From Candidatus Pantoea carbekii (GTDB taxonomy: Bacteria > Pseudomonadota > Gammaproteobacteria > Enterobacterales > Enterobacteriaceae), in assembly GCF_000971765.1 (NCBI RefSeq), contig NZ_CP010907.1:62001-126000 (forward strand): a DNA stretch of 64,000 nucleotides, read 5' to 3'. A program made the translations under genes and the position numbers. The notes beneath the pieces are model-generated. The model ran no database searches and had not been told where the DNA came from. It saw nothing but the letters and a program-made list of their open reading frames with translations. Below are positions 10,486-20,022 of the stretch, one piece after another (the stretch's first letter is position 1; every line of letters begins with the position of its first letter).

Positions 10486-11841
10486 ATGTTGTCTAAATTT
10501 AATTTTCATAAACACCAAAAATATCTTTCTCAACTTCCTAAAATATCACAATCTGTAGACGATATAAACATATTTTATTCACCTACAGAATTTTGTGAAA
10601 TTTTATTAAAAAAGATCTCTACAGCACAACAGCGTATTTGTATTACTGCATTATATTTAGAAAATGATCGCGCAGGTCGTAGAATAATGCAAGCACTATA
10701 TGTTGCTCGTCAGACACATCCAAAGATAGATATCAGTATTTGGGTAGATTGGCACCGCGCACAACGCAAAAGGATTGATATTGCACGTGGTCCAACAAAT
10801 GCTAATTGGTACTATAAAATATCTTCAAAATATTCAGATATTGCAATTCCAGTTTATGGTATACCAGTCAATACTCGTGAAGCACTTGGTGTGTTACACC
10901 TTAAAGGTATTATTATTGATGATATGCTACTATATAGTGGTGCTAACATAAATGATATGTACCTTCATCTGTGTGATAAATACCGATATGATCGTTACCA
11001 TTTAATTCGTAATGCATATCTTACTAATATCATGTACGAATGGATTTGTAAGCATCTGAAACGATCTGATGCAGTTAACCGTCTCGATCAATTTCAACAA
11101 CCTGATAATTTAAAATTTAAAAAAAAGGTTCGTCTATTTCGACAATATTTACAAAATGTTAACTATACTTTTATAAGCAATGTAGGCAATAAAACCTTAG
11201 CATTAACACCATTAGTTGGATTAGGTAAGAATAACATTATCAATAAGACCATCCTACATCTTGTATTATGTACTAAATATAAAATCATTCTTTGTACGCC
11301 TTATTTTAATCCACCCGCAATTTTAGTGCGTAAAATAATTCAAGTATTACGTCAAGGGAAAAAAGTAGAAATTATTGTAGGTGATAAAATAACTAACGAT
11401 TTTTACATTCCTGCTGATCAGAAATTTAAAATTATTTCTACTCTGCCTTATTTATATGAAATTAATTTGCGTCGTTTTCTTAGTCGTCTGCAATATTATA
11501 TTTCTAATCATCAACTTACTGTTAGAATATGGAAAGATTGTAATAACAGTTACCACCTCAAAGGTATTTGGGTTGATAAGACATGGATGATGATTACAGG
11601 AAACAATTTAAATCCTCGCGCTTGGCGATTAGATTTAGAAAATGCAGTACTAATACACGATCCTTTGCAAGAATTAGCTAAACAAAGAGAAAAAGAACTA
11701 ATAATAATTCGTAACAATACAACTATTCTTAAGCATTTCCGTGAACTCGAAAGCATATGTGAATATCCAGAAAAAGTACGTAAACTAATTCGTCGATTAC
11801 GTCGTATTAGTATTGATCGGTTAATAAAACGTTTAATTTAA
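10486..11841 (+). CDS. pssA: CDP-diacylglycerol-serine O-phosphatidyltransferase PssA
   Basis: PssA makes phosphatidylserine from CDP-diacylglycerol and serine, the step leading to phosphatidylethanolamine, on the inner face of the cytoplasmic membrane. At 451 aa it has exactly the E. coli length. As in other enterobacterial PssA proteins of the phospholipase D superfamily, there are two HxK motifs: HLKGIIIDD near residue 138 and HLKGIWVDK near 357, the latter followed by GNNLNPRAWRLDLEN. LVDWHRAQ-like and CTPYFNPPAILVRKI segments also match. CdsA (33134-33982) supplies its substrate. Psd is not in the window. The gene is displaced relative to E. coli, where it sits between ung and grpE near rrnG. 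Confidence 0.96.
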   Translation: MLSKFNFHKHQKYLSQLPKISQSVDDINIFYSPTEFCEILLKKISTAQQRICITALYLENDRAGRRIMQALYVARQTHPKIDISIWVDWHRAQRKRIDIARGPTNANWYYKISSKYSDIAIPVYGIPVNTREALGVLHLKGIIIDDMLLYSGANINDMYLHLCDKYRYDRYHLIRNAYLTNIMYEWICKHLKRSDAVNRLDQFQQPDNLKFKKKVRLFRQYLQNVNYTFISNVGNKTLALTPLVGLGKNNIINKTILHLVLCTKYKIILCTPYFNPPAILVRKIIQVLRQGKKVEIIVGDKITNDFYIPADQKFKIISTLPYLYEINLRRFLSRLQYYISNHQLTVRIWKDCNNSYHLKGIWVDKTWMMITGNNLNPRAWRLDLENAVLIHDPLQELAKQREKELIIIRNNTTILKHFRELESICEYPEKVRKLIRRLRRISIDRLIKRLI

Positions 11842-11971
11842 TTAATTAGTTATTTAAGTACGTAATAATATAGATAAATCAACAAAACTGCTTATTTTTC
11901 AGTGAATATCATAAAATAAACTTAATTATAATTAATTTAAGCAACTTTTTAAAATTGAAGAGTAAAATACA

Positions 11972-12541
11972 ATGGTTTCATTTACTGGAGTTATTTTGGC
12001 AGGCGGAAAAAGTAATAGAATGCAAGAAAAAGATAAAGGACTATTAATATTTCAACATAAACTACTGTATCAACATGTATTACAACGCTTTTACCCACAG
12101 GTTAATTACTTATTTATCAGCGCAAATCGTAATATTAATCATTATGAATCAAGCGGTTTTCCAGTCATTACCGATTCAATTCCATATTATCCTGGACCGC
12201 TAGCTGGAATGCTTAGTGGTTTGTATCATTCTCAAACGGAATGGGTTGCATTCTGTGCTTGTGATATGCCATTTATTCCAATTAATTATGTTAAACGATT
12301 ATGGGAACAGCGTGGTACTGCGCCCGCAGTATGGGTAAAATCCTTTATCAAAGATCATCCTACATTATCATTGGTACATAATTCTTTAAGAAATGCACTC
12401 CAAATTTTTCTATTGTGTGGTGAAAGACGTCTAAAAAAATTTCTATATCAGCAAGGTGGACACGCGGTCATCTTTTCTGATATAGAATCAGTTTTTAAAA
12501 ATATTAATACACCAAATGATTTAATAGAAAAAAGTGCATAG
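11972..12541 (+). CDS. mobA: Molybdenum cofactor guanylyltransferase MobA
   Basis: MobA attaches GMP to molybdopterin to form the guanine dinucleotide form of the molybdenum cofactor used by DMSO-reductase family enzymes. The 189 aa protein has the nucleotidyltransferase motif GVILAGGKSNRMQEKDKGLL at residues 6-25 and the CACDMPFIP metal-binding motif near 95, plus YYPGPLAGMLSGL and a C-terminal FKNINTPNDL matching E. coli. The partner gene mobB is not seen. In E. coli mobBA lies just beyond rrnA and points towards it; here mobA likewise points towards the spacer tRNAs, which supports a rearrangement through rRNA operons. No molybdoenzyme is encoded in this window, so its target is unknown. 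Confidence 0.92.
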   Translation: MVSFTGVILAGGKSNRMQEKDKGLLIFQHKLLYQHVLQRFYPQVNYLFISANRNINHYESSGFPVITDSIPYYPGPLAGMLSGLYHSQTEWVAFCACDMPFIPINYVKRLWEQRGTAPAVWVKSFIKDHPTLSLVHNSLRNALQIFLLCGERRLKKFLYQQGGHAVIFSDIESVFKNINTPNDLIEKSA

Positions 12542-12788
12542 AAAAAAATATTTTATCCGCCAATTAAACTATTTTAATCTAAATTCAATTTTTATCTTGC
12601 TAACATCACAATATTATACGTAACAATTGTGTTCAAAGATATATTATGCTCATTATTAAGATATCTATCAGAAAAGTTATGCAGTAATATTGTATTGTGT
12701 GCTTATAAGGTTAAAAGAAAAATCTTGCTAACCACAAATACAACATCAACATATTATATTATTAAATATATTGACAAGAAACGAACAA

Positions 12789-12861
12789 TGGAGCTAAGCG
12801 GGATCGAACCGCTGACCTCCTGCGTGCAAAGCAGGTGCTCTACCAATTGAGCTATAGCCCC
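12789..12861 (-). tRNA. tRNA-Ala (anticodon TGC)
   Basis: On the minus strand the sequence starts GGGGCTATAGCTCAATTGGT and folds as a normal alanine tRNA with CTTTGCACG in the anticodon loop region (anticodon at 12826-12828) and a T-arm GCGGTTCGATCCCGC. It closely matches the spacer tRNA-Ala of E. coli rRNA operons of the ile-ala type. The CCA end is not encoded; TTG follows the discriminator A. It lies 62 nt downstream of tRNA-Ile on the same strand, without the 23S gene that normally follows. Confidence 0.96.
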
Positions 12862-12923
12862 TCAATTTTAAATTTTTTAGACTATTCAATTTCATTTATA
12901 TTTTAAATGACAATACAAAATAC

Positions 12924-13000
12924 TGGTAGGCCTGAGTGGATTTGAACCACCGACCTCACCCTTATCAGGGGTGTGCTCTAACCAACTGAGCTACAAGCCT
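12924..13000 (-). tRNA. tRNA-Ile (anticodon GAT)
   Basis: The minus strand reads AGGCTTGTAGCTCAGTTGGT at the 5' end, with the anticodon GAT at 12964-12966, a T-arm GGTGGTTCAAATCCACT and a 3' end CCTACCA, so CCA is encoded, unlike in the adjacent tRNA-Ala. This is the usual first spacer tRNA of rRNA operons. Directly upstream the bases AGCCT could pair with the acceptor strand AGGCT, a small competing hairpin. gmhB lies 117 nt upstream and no 16S sequence intervenes. Confidence 0.96.
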
Positions 13001-13117
13001 GTTCAGGCTCTATAATAAAATTAATTTAATTCAATAATATTTTCATCAATAATTTCACTATAGCACCTATTGAAAAATATAAGATACAATAACCTTTATA
13101 ACAGTGCAAGAAAAAAT

Positions 13118-13699
13118 TCAATTTTTCCATTTATCAAAAGATTTTTTTTTAATATTTTCTGGTAGATCTGCTAAACTATTTATTATCCAATCCGCTGCTC
13201 TTTTTGCTTTATTTGTTATAGGTTGGCCAGATTTCACTAATACTTTAGTACCAATGCAAGCCATCTTTGCTGCTTGCATATCTTCAAGGGTGTCTCCAAC
13301 CATATAAGAAGCAGTCATATCAGTGTTTAAATGCCTTTGAGCAGCAATTAGCATTCCCGGTTTAGGTTTACGACATTCACATTTTTGACGGTAAATTTCT
13401 AATTTAGCTTCCGGCAAATGCGGGCAATAATAAATCCCATCAAGTATTATATCACAATGAGCAAGAGAGCGATACATCCATGCAGTGAGTGATAGAAATT
13501 GACTTTCGGTAAAAAGATTACGTGCAATACCAGATTGGTTGGTTACTAATACTAATGCAAAATTCATTTTTTTTAATGTTAGTAATGCATCAAGAGTACC
13601 ATGGATAAATTGAAAATTATCAATTGTGTGCACATAACCATAATCAACGTTCAAAGTTCCATCACGATCAAAAAAAATGGCAGGAACTTTATTTTTCAA
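13118..13699 (-). CDS. gmhB: D-glycero-beta-D-manno-heptose-1,7-bisphosphate 7-phosphatase GmhB
   Basis: GmhB removes the C7 phosphate of heptose bisphosphate on the way to ADP-heptose, the donor for the LPS inner core. The 193 aa protein is a HAD-superfamily phosphatase with [18 protein letters not shown] at residues 9-26, the motif II threonine in LVTNQSGIA (near 52-60) and motif [17 protein letters not shown] near 137. Cysteines in YYCPH and [12 protein letters not shown] form the expected structural zinc site. Upstream lie no recognisable metNIQ or rcsF genes (present in E. coli). Downstream come the spacer tRNAs, as in E. coli where rrnH follows gmhB. Confidence 0.94.
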   Translation of the reverse strand: MKNKVPAIFFDRDGTLNVDYGYVHTIDNFQFIHGTLDALLTLKKMNFALVLVTNQSGIARNLFTESQFLSLTAWMYRSLAHCDIILDGIYYCPHLPEAKLEIYRQKCECRKPKPGMLIAAQRHLNTDMTASYMVGDTLEDMQAAKMACIGTKVLVKSGQPITNKAKRAADWIINSLADLPENIKKKSFDKWKN

Positions 13700-14318
13700 A
13701 TAGACGCTCCTTTTACTAAAATTGTATAATGAAATTTATTTTTTATATTAAATAGAGCGAGTTTAATATATTTAGCAAATTTTTTCATATAATTGATGTT
13801 ATATATGATTAGGAATCAAACTAATTGAAAATAGTTAATTATTTATATAATCAATACAATTGTTTATTTCTGTTTCGAAACAGAGAATTTATTTGATTTA
13901 TGAATATATTTATCATAGAAGAAAATATATTTCTTCACAATTTTTTCATAAACAAGGTAAAATTTAACTTTTATCATTTAATTCATTTAAAAATTCTGAA
14001 ATGTATTAATTTTTATTATTAATAGCAAATATACGCATAAGTTGTATTTTAAATACCTTAACTATTTAAAAAGGCTTGCTATTTTAAATAGTTAAGGTAT
14101 TTATTTGAGATAATATACAATACAGTATACTGCTGTAGAAGTATTGAATATGCTGTTTTAGTTTCTTTAACTAAATTTTATTAGTTAACGGCATAAAATG
14201 AAAAAGATATAAAAATTAATAAAATTATAAATTTTTATTTTGAATAATTATTTTTAATATAGCTATACTAGCTACATAAAACTTTTTAAAATATAATTTT
14301 AAATTGGAATTCTAATGC
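13700..14318. other. Divergent spacer gmhB-proS with one long hairpin
   Basis: In E. coli the metNIQ, rcsF and trmO genes lie between these two; none is recognisable here. The 619 bases are AT-rich and contain one striking element, a perfect 22-bp hairpin at 14050-14103 described separately. Promoters for both divergent genes must be here, but I cannot define them reliably. Confidence 0.6.
14050..14103. repeat. Perfect 22-bp inverted repeat (hairpin) with 10-nt loop
   Basis: Arms at 14050-14071 and 14082-14103 are exact reverse complements (core AAATACCTTAACTATTTAAA), around the loop AGGCTTGCTA. The element sits between the divergent genes gmhB and proS, and no T-tract follows directly, so it is not a classical terminator for either gene. 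No copy of the arm sequence was noticed elsewhere in the window. Confidence 0.9.
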
Positions 14319-16046
14319 ATGAGAACTAGTCAATATTTCCTATCTACTTTGAAAGAAATACCTTCCGATGCGGAAATTATTAGTCATAAACTGATGTTAC
14401 GCGCCGGTATGATTCGTAAATTAACTTGCGGTCTTTATATCTGGTTGCCAACAGGCATGCGTGTAGTTAGAAAAATAGAAAACATTATCCGTCAGGAAAT
14501 GAATAGGATCGGTGCAATAGAAATTTCAATGCCTATAGTTCAACCTACTGACTTATGGGAAGAAAGCGGTCGTTGTAAACAATATGGTCCCGAATTATTA
14601 AACATAAAAGATCGACATCAAAAATCATTTATTTTAGGTCCAACGCATGAAGAAGTAATAACAGATTTGTTGCGAAATGAGCTACGATCTTACAAACAAC
14701 TACCCCTTAATTTGTATCAAATTCAAACAAAATTTCGTGATGAAATACGTCCTCGTTTTGGAGTCATTCGCTCCCGAGAATTTATTATGAAAGATGCATA
14801 TTCTTTTCACACTTCACAAGAGTCACTTGAAGAAACTTATGAAGTCATGTCCTCCGCTTATAGTCAAATCTTTAAGCGTATGGGTTTAAATGTGCGTTTA
14901 GTACAAGCCGATACTGGCTCTATCGGTGGACATATGTCACATGAATTTCAAGTGCTAGCACAAAATGGAGAAGATTATATTATCTTCTCAGATCAATCAG
15001 ATTACGCTGCTAATATTGAGAAAGCTGAAGCTTTATCGCCTCTTGGTGACCGTCTGAAGGCTACTCAGAACATGACACTATTTGATACACCTAGTGTAAA
15101 AACAATTTCTGAATTAGTCAAACAATATCAAATACCTATTGAAAAAACTGTCAAAACGTTATTTGTAAAATCTACACAAAAACAAGGTAATTCTTTGGTT
15201 GCACTATTACTACGAGGTGATCATCACCTAAATACCGTTAAAGCTGAAAGATTAGATATTGTATCAACTCCGTTAGAAATGGCAACCGAAAAGCAAATTT
15301 ACACGTTGTTAGGTGCGAGTTTTGGTTCACTCGGTCCTGTGGGTTTAACTATTCCAGTAGTTGCTGATCGCACTGTAGCCAAAATTAGCGATTTTTGTGC
15401 TGGGGCTAATATTGATGGTAAACATCTTAAAGGAATTAATTGGGGACGTGATTTGCCAGAACCGCGCATAGAAGATATTCGAAATGTAGTCCAGGGTGAT
15501 CTCAGTCCGGACGGAAAAGGTATTTTACAAATTTCACGTGGTATTGAAGTAGCTCATATTTTTCAACTTGGTACTAAATATTCTAATATAATGAAAGCGA
15601 CTGTTCAAGATGAAAATGGTCATGAGAAAATTGTTATTATGGGTTGTTATGGCATCGGTATTACTCGCTTGGTAGCAGCGGCAATTGAGCAACATCACGA
15701 CAATCTAGGTATTACTTGGCCAACAGCACTTGCACCATTTGAAGTTGCTATTCTTCCTATAAATATGTACAAATCCTCTTTTCAGGTAAAAGCAGTAGCG
15801 GAAGAATTATATCAAACACTACGTTCAAAAGGTGTAGATGTTATTATTGACGATCGAAAAGAGCGTGTTGGTGTAATGTTTTCTGACATCGATCTAATAG
15901 GTATACCACATGTTATTATAATTAGCGATAAAAATTGTAATGTTAAAAATATTGAATACAAATCACGAAGCACTCATGAAACACAAATGATTAAAAAATG
16001 TCATATTATTGATTTTATTATTAATAAACTCAATAAACAAACCTAA
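14319..16046 (+). CDS. proS: Prolyl-tRNA synthetase ProS
   Basis: ProS charges tRNA-Pro with proline in the cytoplasm. The 575 aa protein matches the E. coli enzyme throughout and is of the bacterial type with an inserted editing domain. Class II motifs are visible: motif 2 around [21 protein letters not shown]-like sequence (near 140-158) and motif 3 in [17 protein letters not shown] (near 443). The editing insertion (roughly 225-400) contains the GANIDGKH segment. The anticodon-binding domain ends the protein with [18 protein letters not shown]. It starts at the second of two overlapping ATGs, matching the family N-terminus [13 protein letters not shown]. It converges with tilS. Confidence 0.97.
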   Translation: MRTSQYFLSTLKEIPSDAEIISHKLMLRAGMIRKLTCGLYIWLPTGMRVVRKIENIIRQEMNRIGAIEISMPIVQPTDLWEESGRCKQYGPELLNIKDRHQKSFILGPTHEEVITDLLRNELRSYKQLPLNLYQIQTKFRDEIRPRFGVIRSREFIMKDAYSFHTSQESLEETYEVMSSAYSQIFKRMGLNVRLVQADTGSIGGHMSHEFQVLAQNGEDYIIFSDQSDYAANIEKAEALSPLGDRLKATQNMTLFDTPSVKTISELVKQYQIPIEKTVKTLFVKSTQKQGNSLVALLLRGDHHLNTVKAERLDIVSTPLEMATEKQIYTLLGASFGSLGPVGLTIPVVADRTVAKISDFCAGANIDGKHLKGINWGRDLPEPRIEDIRNVVQGDLSPDGKGILQISRGIEVAHIFQLGTKYSNIMKATVQDENGHEKIVIMGCYGIGITRLVAAAIEQHHDNLGITWPTALAPFEVAILPINMYKSSFQVKAVAEELYQTLRSKGVDVIIDDRKERVGVMFSDIDLIGIPHVIIISDKNCNVKNIEYKSRSTHETQMIKKCHIIDFIINKLNKQT

Positions 16047-16116
16047 CTCTTCGCTTTTAATTATATTGGAGTAATATAACTACTTAAAATGTAATCACTA
16101 TTTCTACATTCAATTA

Positions 16117-17481
16117 TTAATACTCTTGTATACTACCATGTAAATCCTGTATTTTACAATTACTTTTTATAGTTTTTATCCAAACTGGTTTCCAACCTTG
16201 CTTATCTTTAGATATTCCTTCAAAAGTAGTAAATAATTCAGGAGAACCGATTAATTCTTCATTATAATAAATGAGGGGAATACGTTGTCGTTGCCAAGGT
16301 GGAACACCTAACTCTTGCCATAATTTTTTCATTTTACAACGACCAAACCGACCCAAAATATTATAGTATCCATGGGCAACAAATCGAATAGTAATCTGTT
16401 CGTTATTTGTTGGAAAACGAAATTGCACAATATTATTATTTGCTTGTAAATAACCTAAATTTTGAGGTAAACACAATGGTTGATTACGATCAGCCCAAAT
16501 AAGTATATAGTTATTCAACGATGTTAACTGTGGTAACCAATAAAGCTTTTGTCTATAACGGCGTACTTCATGCGTTATGCAGCGCAAGCGCGGTTGTGCG
16601 TCTTTTCGACTACGCATAACTTCGAAAGTAATACGTTTTAATGCTTCTCGTGAAGGCATTTTGCCTCCTTGTATAGCAATCCAGCGACGTAATAGTGCAT
16701 GACGATGTACTTCACTGATTGCTAACAATGGTATAAAATATAAGGCACCCTGCTCGTCAATCAACTTTTCAAGTTGTCCAGCTAAAAGTTCGTCTAACAA
16801 CTGCTCTTGTTCAGCACAAAGAGCAGCACTTCGTAAAGTAGATTTATTAAAATATGGCCAACGTTTTTTTAGTAAAGGTATAATGTGTAATCGCAAAAAA
16901 ACGCGATCATAACAATTATCTACATTACTTTCATCGTTTATCCAAGAAAGCTGATGTTTTTTTGCATACGCTTCTAAATATTCACGACTAAGATTTAAGA
17001 AGGGTCGAAGATGTAAATATCCGTTAATTCGACGTTTTAAGGACATACCTGCTAAACCTGTGGGTCCACTACCACGCTTTAATGCCAATAGTATAGTTTC
17101 ACATTGATCATCAAGGTGTTGTGCAGTTAATAAGCACTCACCAGGCCGTAATTTCTCAAATAGTACTTGATAACGAACATCACGTGCAGCAGCTTCTATG
17201 CTACTGCTGGAATGTAAATTAATTTTAACATGCAATACCTCATACGGTACTTTCCATTTTTCACAAATTTGCTTACAATGCAATGCCCAATCATCAGCAT
17301 TCGGGCTTAATCCATGATGAATATGTAGTACACGAATGTGTGATTCAGATGATGATATGCGTTGTTCATTTTTCCAACACATTAGTTGATGTAATAAAAC
17401 TGTCGAGTCAAGTCCACCACTAAATGCTAACACACAATGTGTTTCAGCATGAATAAGCGAAGTAATATGGGATAAAGGCAT
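16117..17481 (-). CDS. tilS: tRNA(Ile)-lysidine synthetase TilS
   Basis: TilS converts C34 of the CAU-anticodon tRNA-Ile into lysidine, so that it reads AUA codons and is charged with isoleucine. In a genome as AT-rich as this one, AUA is frequent, so the enzyme is expected to be essential. The 454 aa protein has the N-terminal PP-loop FSGGLDSTVL near residues 19-28, HIHHGLSPNADDW near 53 and the TAQHLDDQCETILLALKRGSG substrate segment near 117-137, followed by the C-terminal tRNA-binding domains typical of the long proteobacterial form. It is the last gene before a long decayed region once holding lysine decarboxylase. Confidence 0.95.
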   Translation of the reverse strand: MPLSHITSLIHAETHCVLAFSGGLDSTVLLHQLMCWKNEQRISSSESHIRVLHIHHGLSPNADDWALHCKQICEKWKVPYEVLHVKINLHSSSSIEAAARDVRYQVLFEKLRPGECLLTAQHLDDQCETILLALKRGSGPTGLAGMSLKRRINGYLHLRPFLNLSREYLEAYAKKHQLSWINDESNVDNCYDRVFLRLHIIPLLKKRWPYFNKSTLRSAALCAEQEQLLDELLAGQLEKLIDEQGALYFIPLLAISEVHRHALLRRWIAIQGGKMPSREALKRITFEVMRSRKDAQPRLRCITHEVRRYRQKLYWLPQLTSLNNYILIWADRNQPLCLPQNLGYLQANNNIVQFRFPTNNEQITIRFVAHGYYNILGRFGRCKMKKLWQELGVPPWQRQRIPLIYYNEELIGSPELFTTFEGISKDKQGWKPVWIKTIKSNCKIQDLHGSIQEY

Positions 17482-17849
17482 GAATATTCCCTTAAATTCA
17501 GTAAATATTATTGCATATCTAGATTTTATACAATCAAATAAGAAGTTATAAATATTACTCTAATATTTTTTAAAAACGAATTTTTATTAAGTCGTATTTA
17601 CTATTTCTTGATAATAAAAAGTACTGACGTCAAAGTAAGTATTATCTAACATATATTATTAGATTTAATTTAAAATTACTCATCTGCTTATTGGATGTCC
17701 CTATACAATTATTAAATAATTTATTGTAATCATTAAAAAAAATGAATTTTCAGTTACCAATTAATTTTTTTATTTATAACATAATTATTCTGATTTCTTT
17801 TGAAATTTTATAATTATAGAAAAATATTAAAATCAACAATTTTAATTAT

Positions 17850-19859
17850 ACTGTCATGTTCGCACAATACACGCACTAGATAACGTTTGTCTTTACTTAA
17901 TATGATACACCTTGAAGGTTAGTTTGAAAAACTGGACAATGCTGTTCAATTGTACAAAGCATAAGCAAGAAATTAAGAATTGATCTGCATTCTTAAGAAA
18001 TAATTTATCTCGGCATGATTATCGGTATACCGGAGGATAAGCTAAAATCATATTAGCTAAAATTCGTCCTATTAAATCTCGCACATCGATTATTTCGACA
18101 TTCGACATATCCTTGTAACTGTTGTTAAAATGCTTTATATGGTCTCATTTCTATTTTTAGTAAAACTTCGAAAGCTTTGAGCATTAAGTACGGCAAATGA
18201 CATTATATAAAAAGTGTATGCATCCCTTGTGTTAACGTTTGAATATCCATCTTTCTATAGAAGTTAGGGTGTTCTATCTATATACAGAGATGGTAGAACA
18301 TTGTTAATTGATAAATTAAGATCGTAAGTACGTTTAAATTTATTTAACCTATTTAACATGCTGATGATTTTTACTTTATCAATACCAATTCAAAAAGAAA
18401 AAATAGATTATAAGTTCCTGTTTTTTCCTACTATTATGCCATTCTGATAAAGAAATTTAACTACTAACATTGCTGAATTTCTTCTGTTGTTATCTGTCCT
18501 AATGCATGTATACCAGGCGTGAGCACAGTTACTTTGATTGGATGAAGATACATATGATTTTATCAGGTTGTATAAATTTATCGCAGTTTTCACTGGATTG
18601 AATTGACAAAAATTCTAGAGTGTCTAACTTGTTTGGCTGCCAAATATTGAAAAACCAATCTTTAATTTTCATATAACCTATTAATTTTAAAAAGAATTAA
18701 TAGCATGTTCTACAGTAGATTGAATTAATCGTTTTTCCTGATTACCTTATAGTATAGCTGCTGCAATTTTAATGGACCATACAATGACATAATTCGGTGA
18801 AGTGGTTGTAGAAATCATATGAGCTTCATTGAACGTTTTCTGATCATAGTCGCCTTTTAATATGCAATATGCATCAAAGATGCTCGTGAAAGAGACGCTA
18901 ATAATTTATGTGTTGACTGAGTTTCGTAAATGACTTTACTTTGAAGACGCTGACCATTTATAGTACTGCTTGGACTAATCAGATAGCGTTCTGTAGTATA
19001 TTTACTTTTTTTGTATGTTATGATATTAGAATTCATTTTTTGGAATTTGACCAACAATTCCTAATGCGTTTCGTCATATAGGTGAACACAAATAGGGATG
19101 ATATCAGACATCATGAGTAAGTGTCTTAATGATTGATGACAGTTACGGTCGATTAATAAAGTACTGCCAGTTGATACAGCATACATCCCTATAATTTTGT
19201 TTGACGTTGAGGTGCCGTTAGTTACTATATAGCTTTTTTCAGAATCGAAAGTACGTTCAATATATTGTTCTGCTTATAAATTCCGTCTGGTATGATTTAG
19301 TAATGAACTTAATTCAATAATAGAAATTGATACATTTGCTTTTAATGTATTTTACCAAAAAAAACACAAAAAATATTTCTAACCGAACTTTTTTGGAATG
19401 CATTGCCACCCATGTGACCTGGAGTGAAAAAACATATTTATTTTTTTTTAGCAAACTAAATAGTGTTTTGTTAAAGGTAGAGTAATGTTCTCAATATGTT
19501 AAGAAGTACGCTGACAGATATAAGGCACAATATCGCTATAATTTATTGTGCACCTTAACTGCAATACAATACACATATTACTCCAGGTAATATGTGTATT
19601 GTATTGCTTGCCACTAATAAAACTATAGGTAGGTAGATAGATATTCATTTAGATAATAAATATTTTTAAAAAGTGATAGACTGTAGCATTCCAATTAATA
19701 TTACAGTAGAAATACGTGGATTATGCTCAATAAATTTTAAAACATCATTCATTTTTTCAAGGTAAAACACCTGAAAAACTTTTTCTTTTTTAAAGAAATG
19801 CCTGATTTATGAATGCATTGTAATAGGTAAAATTTAGCATACGATGCCATAATTATCAT
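17850..19859 (-). pseudogene. Decayed lysine decarboxylase gene (ldcC/cadA family)
   Basis: On the minus strand, pieces of an inducible-type lysine decarboxylase can be read in order but in changing frames with stops. They include KFIEHNPRI (near 19720), ENITLPLTKH (near 19470), FTPGHMGGNAFQKSS (near 19410), SKVIYETQSTHKLLASLSRA (near 18900, with the PLP lysine still in STHK), STTTSPNYVIVWS (near 18790), HPIKVTVLTPG then VKFLYQNGIIV (near 18540-18440), and GRILANMILAYPPV (near 18060). The span is about 0.1-0.2 kb shorter than an intact 713-codon gene, and the distance between the TPGHMGG and STHK pieces shows an internal loss. Its location between accA and tilS matches ldcC in E. coli. Exact ends are approximate. 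Confidence 0.93.
19561..19607. repeat. Perfect 21-bp inverted repeat (hairpin) with 5-nt loop
   Basis: The arm GCAATACAATACACATATTA plus a final C (19561-19581) is exactly reverse-complementary to 19587-19607, around the loop TCCAG. It lies within the N-terminal third of the decayed lysine decarboxylase gene, where the ancestral coding sequence would not be expected to encode such a palindrome. It therefore probably arose after the gene died. No second copy was noticed. Confidence 0.9.
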
Positions 19860-20022
19860 AATGCCCAATACGGACCTACTATAATTTTTTAGTATTGAAT
19901 TATACATAGAAAAAGCATATCCCAATAAATTAATAAATCTTTTTTTTATAATGGAACATACAAAAAATCAACACAATCATACTAAATATGTATCACAATG
20001 TGTTAATTATAGAATTAATATG

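Noticed and set aside
12629-12850. Open frame of 73 codons on the plus strand
   Set aside because: It runs through the antisense strand of tRNA-Ala and is a shadow of that gene.
18408-19057. Two short minus-strand open frames (18408-18593 and 18857-19057) as separate small genes
   Set aside because: Their sequences align with parts of lysine decarboxylase (VKFLYQNGIIV and ETQSTHKLLASL), so they are pieces of one pseudogene.
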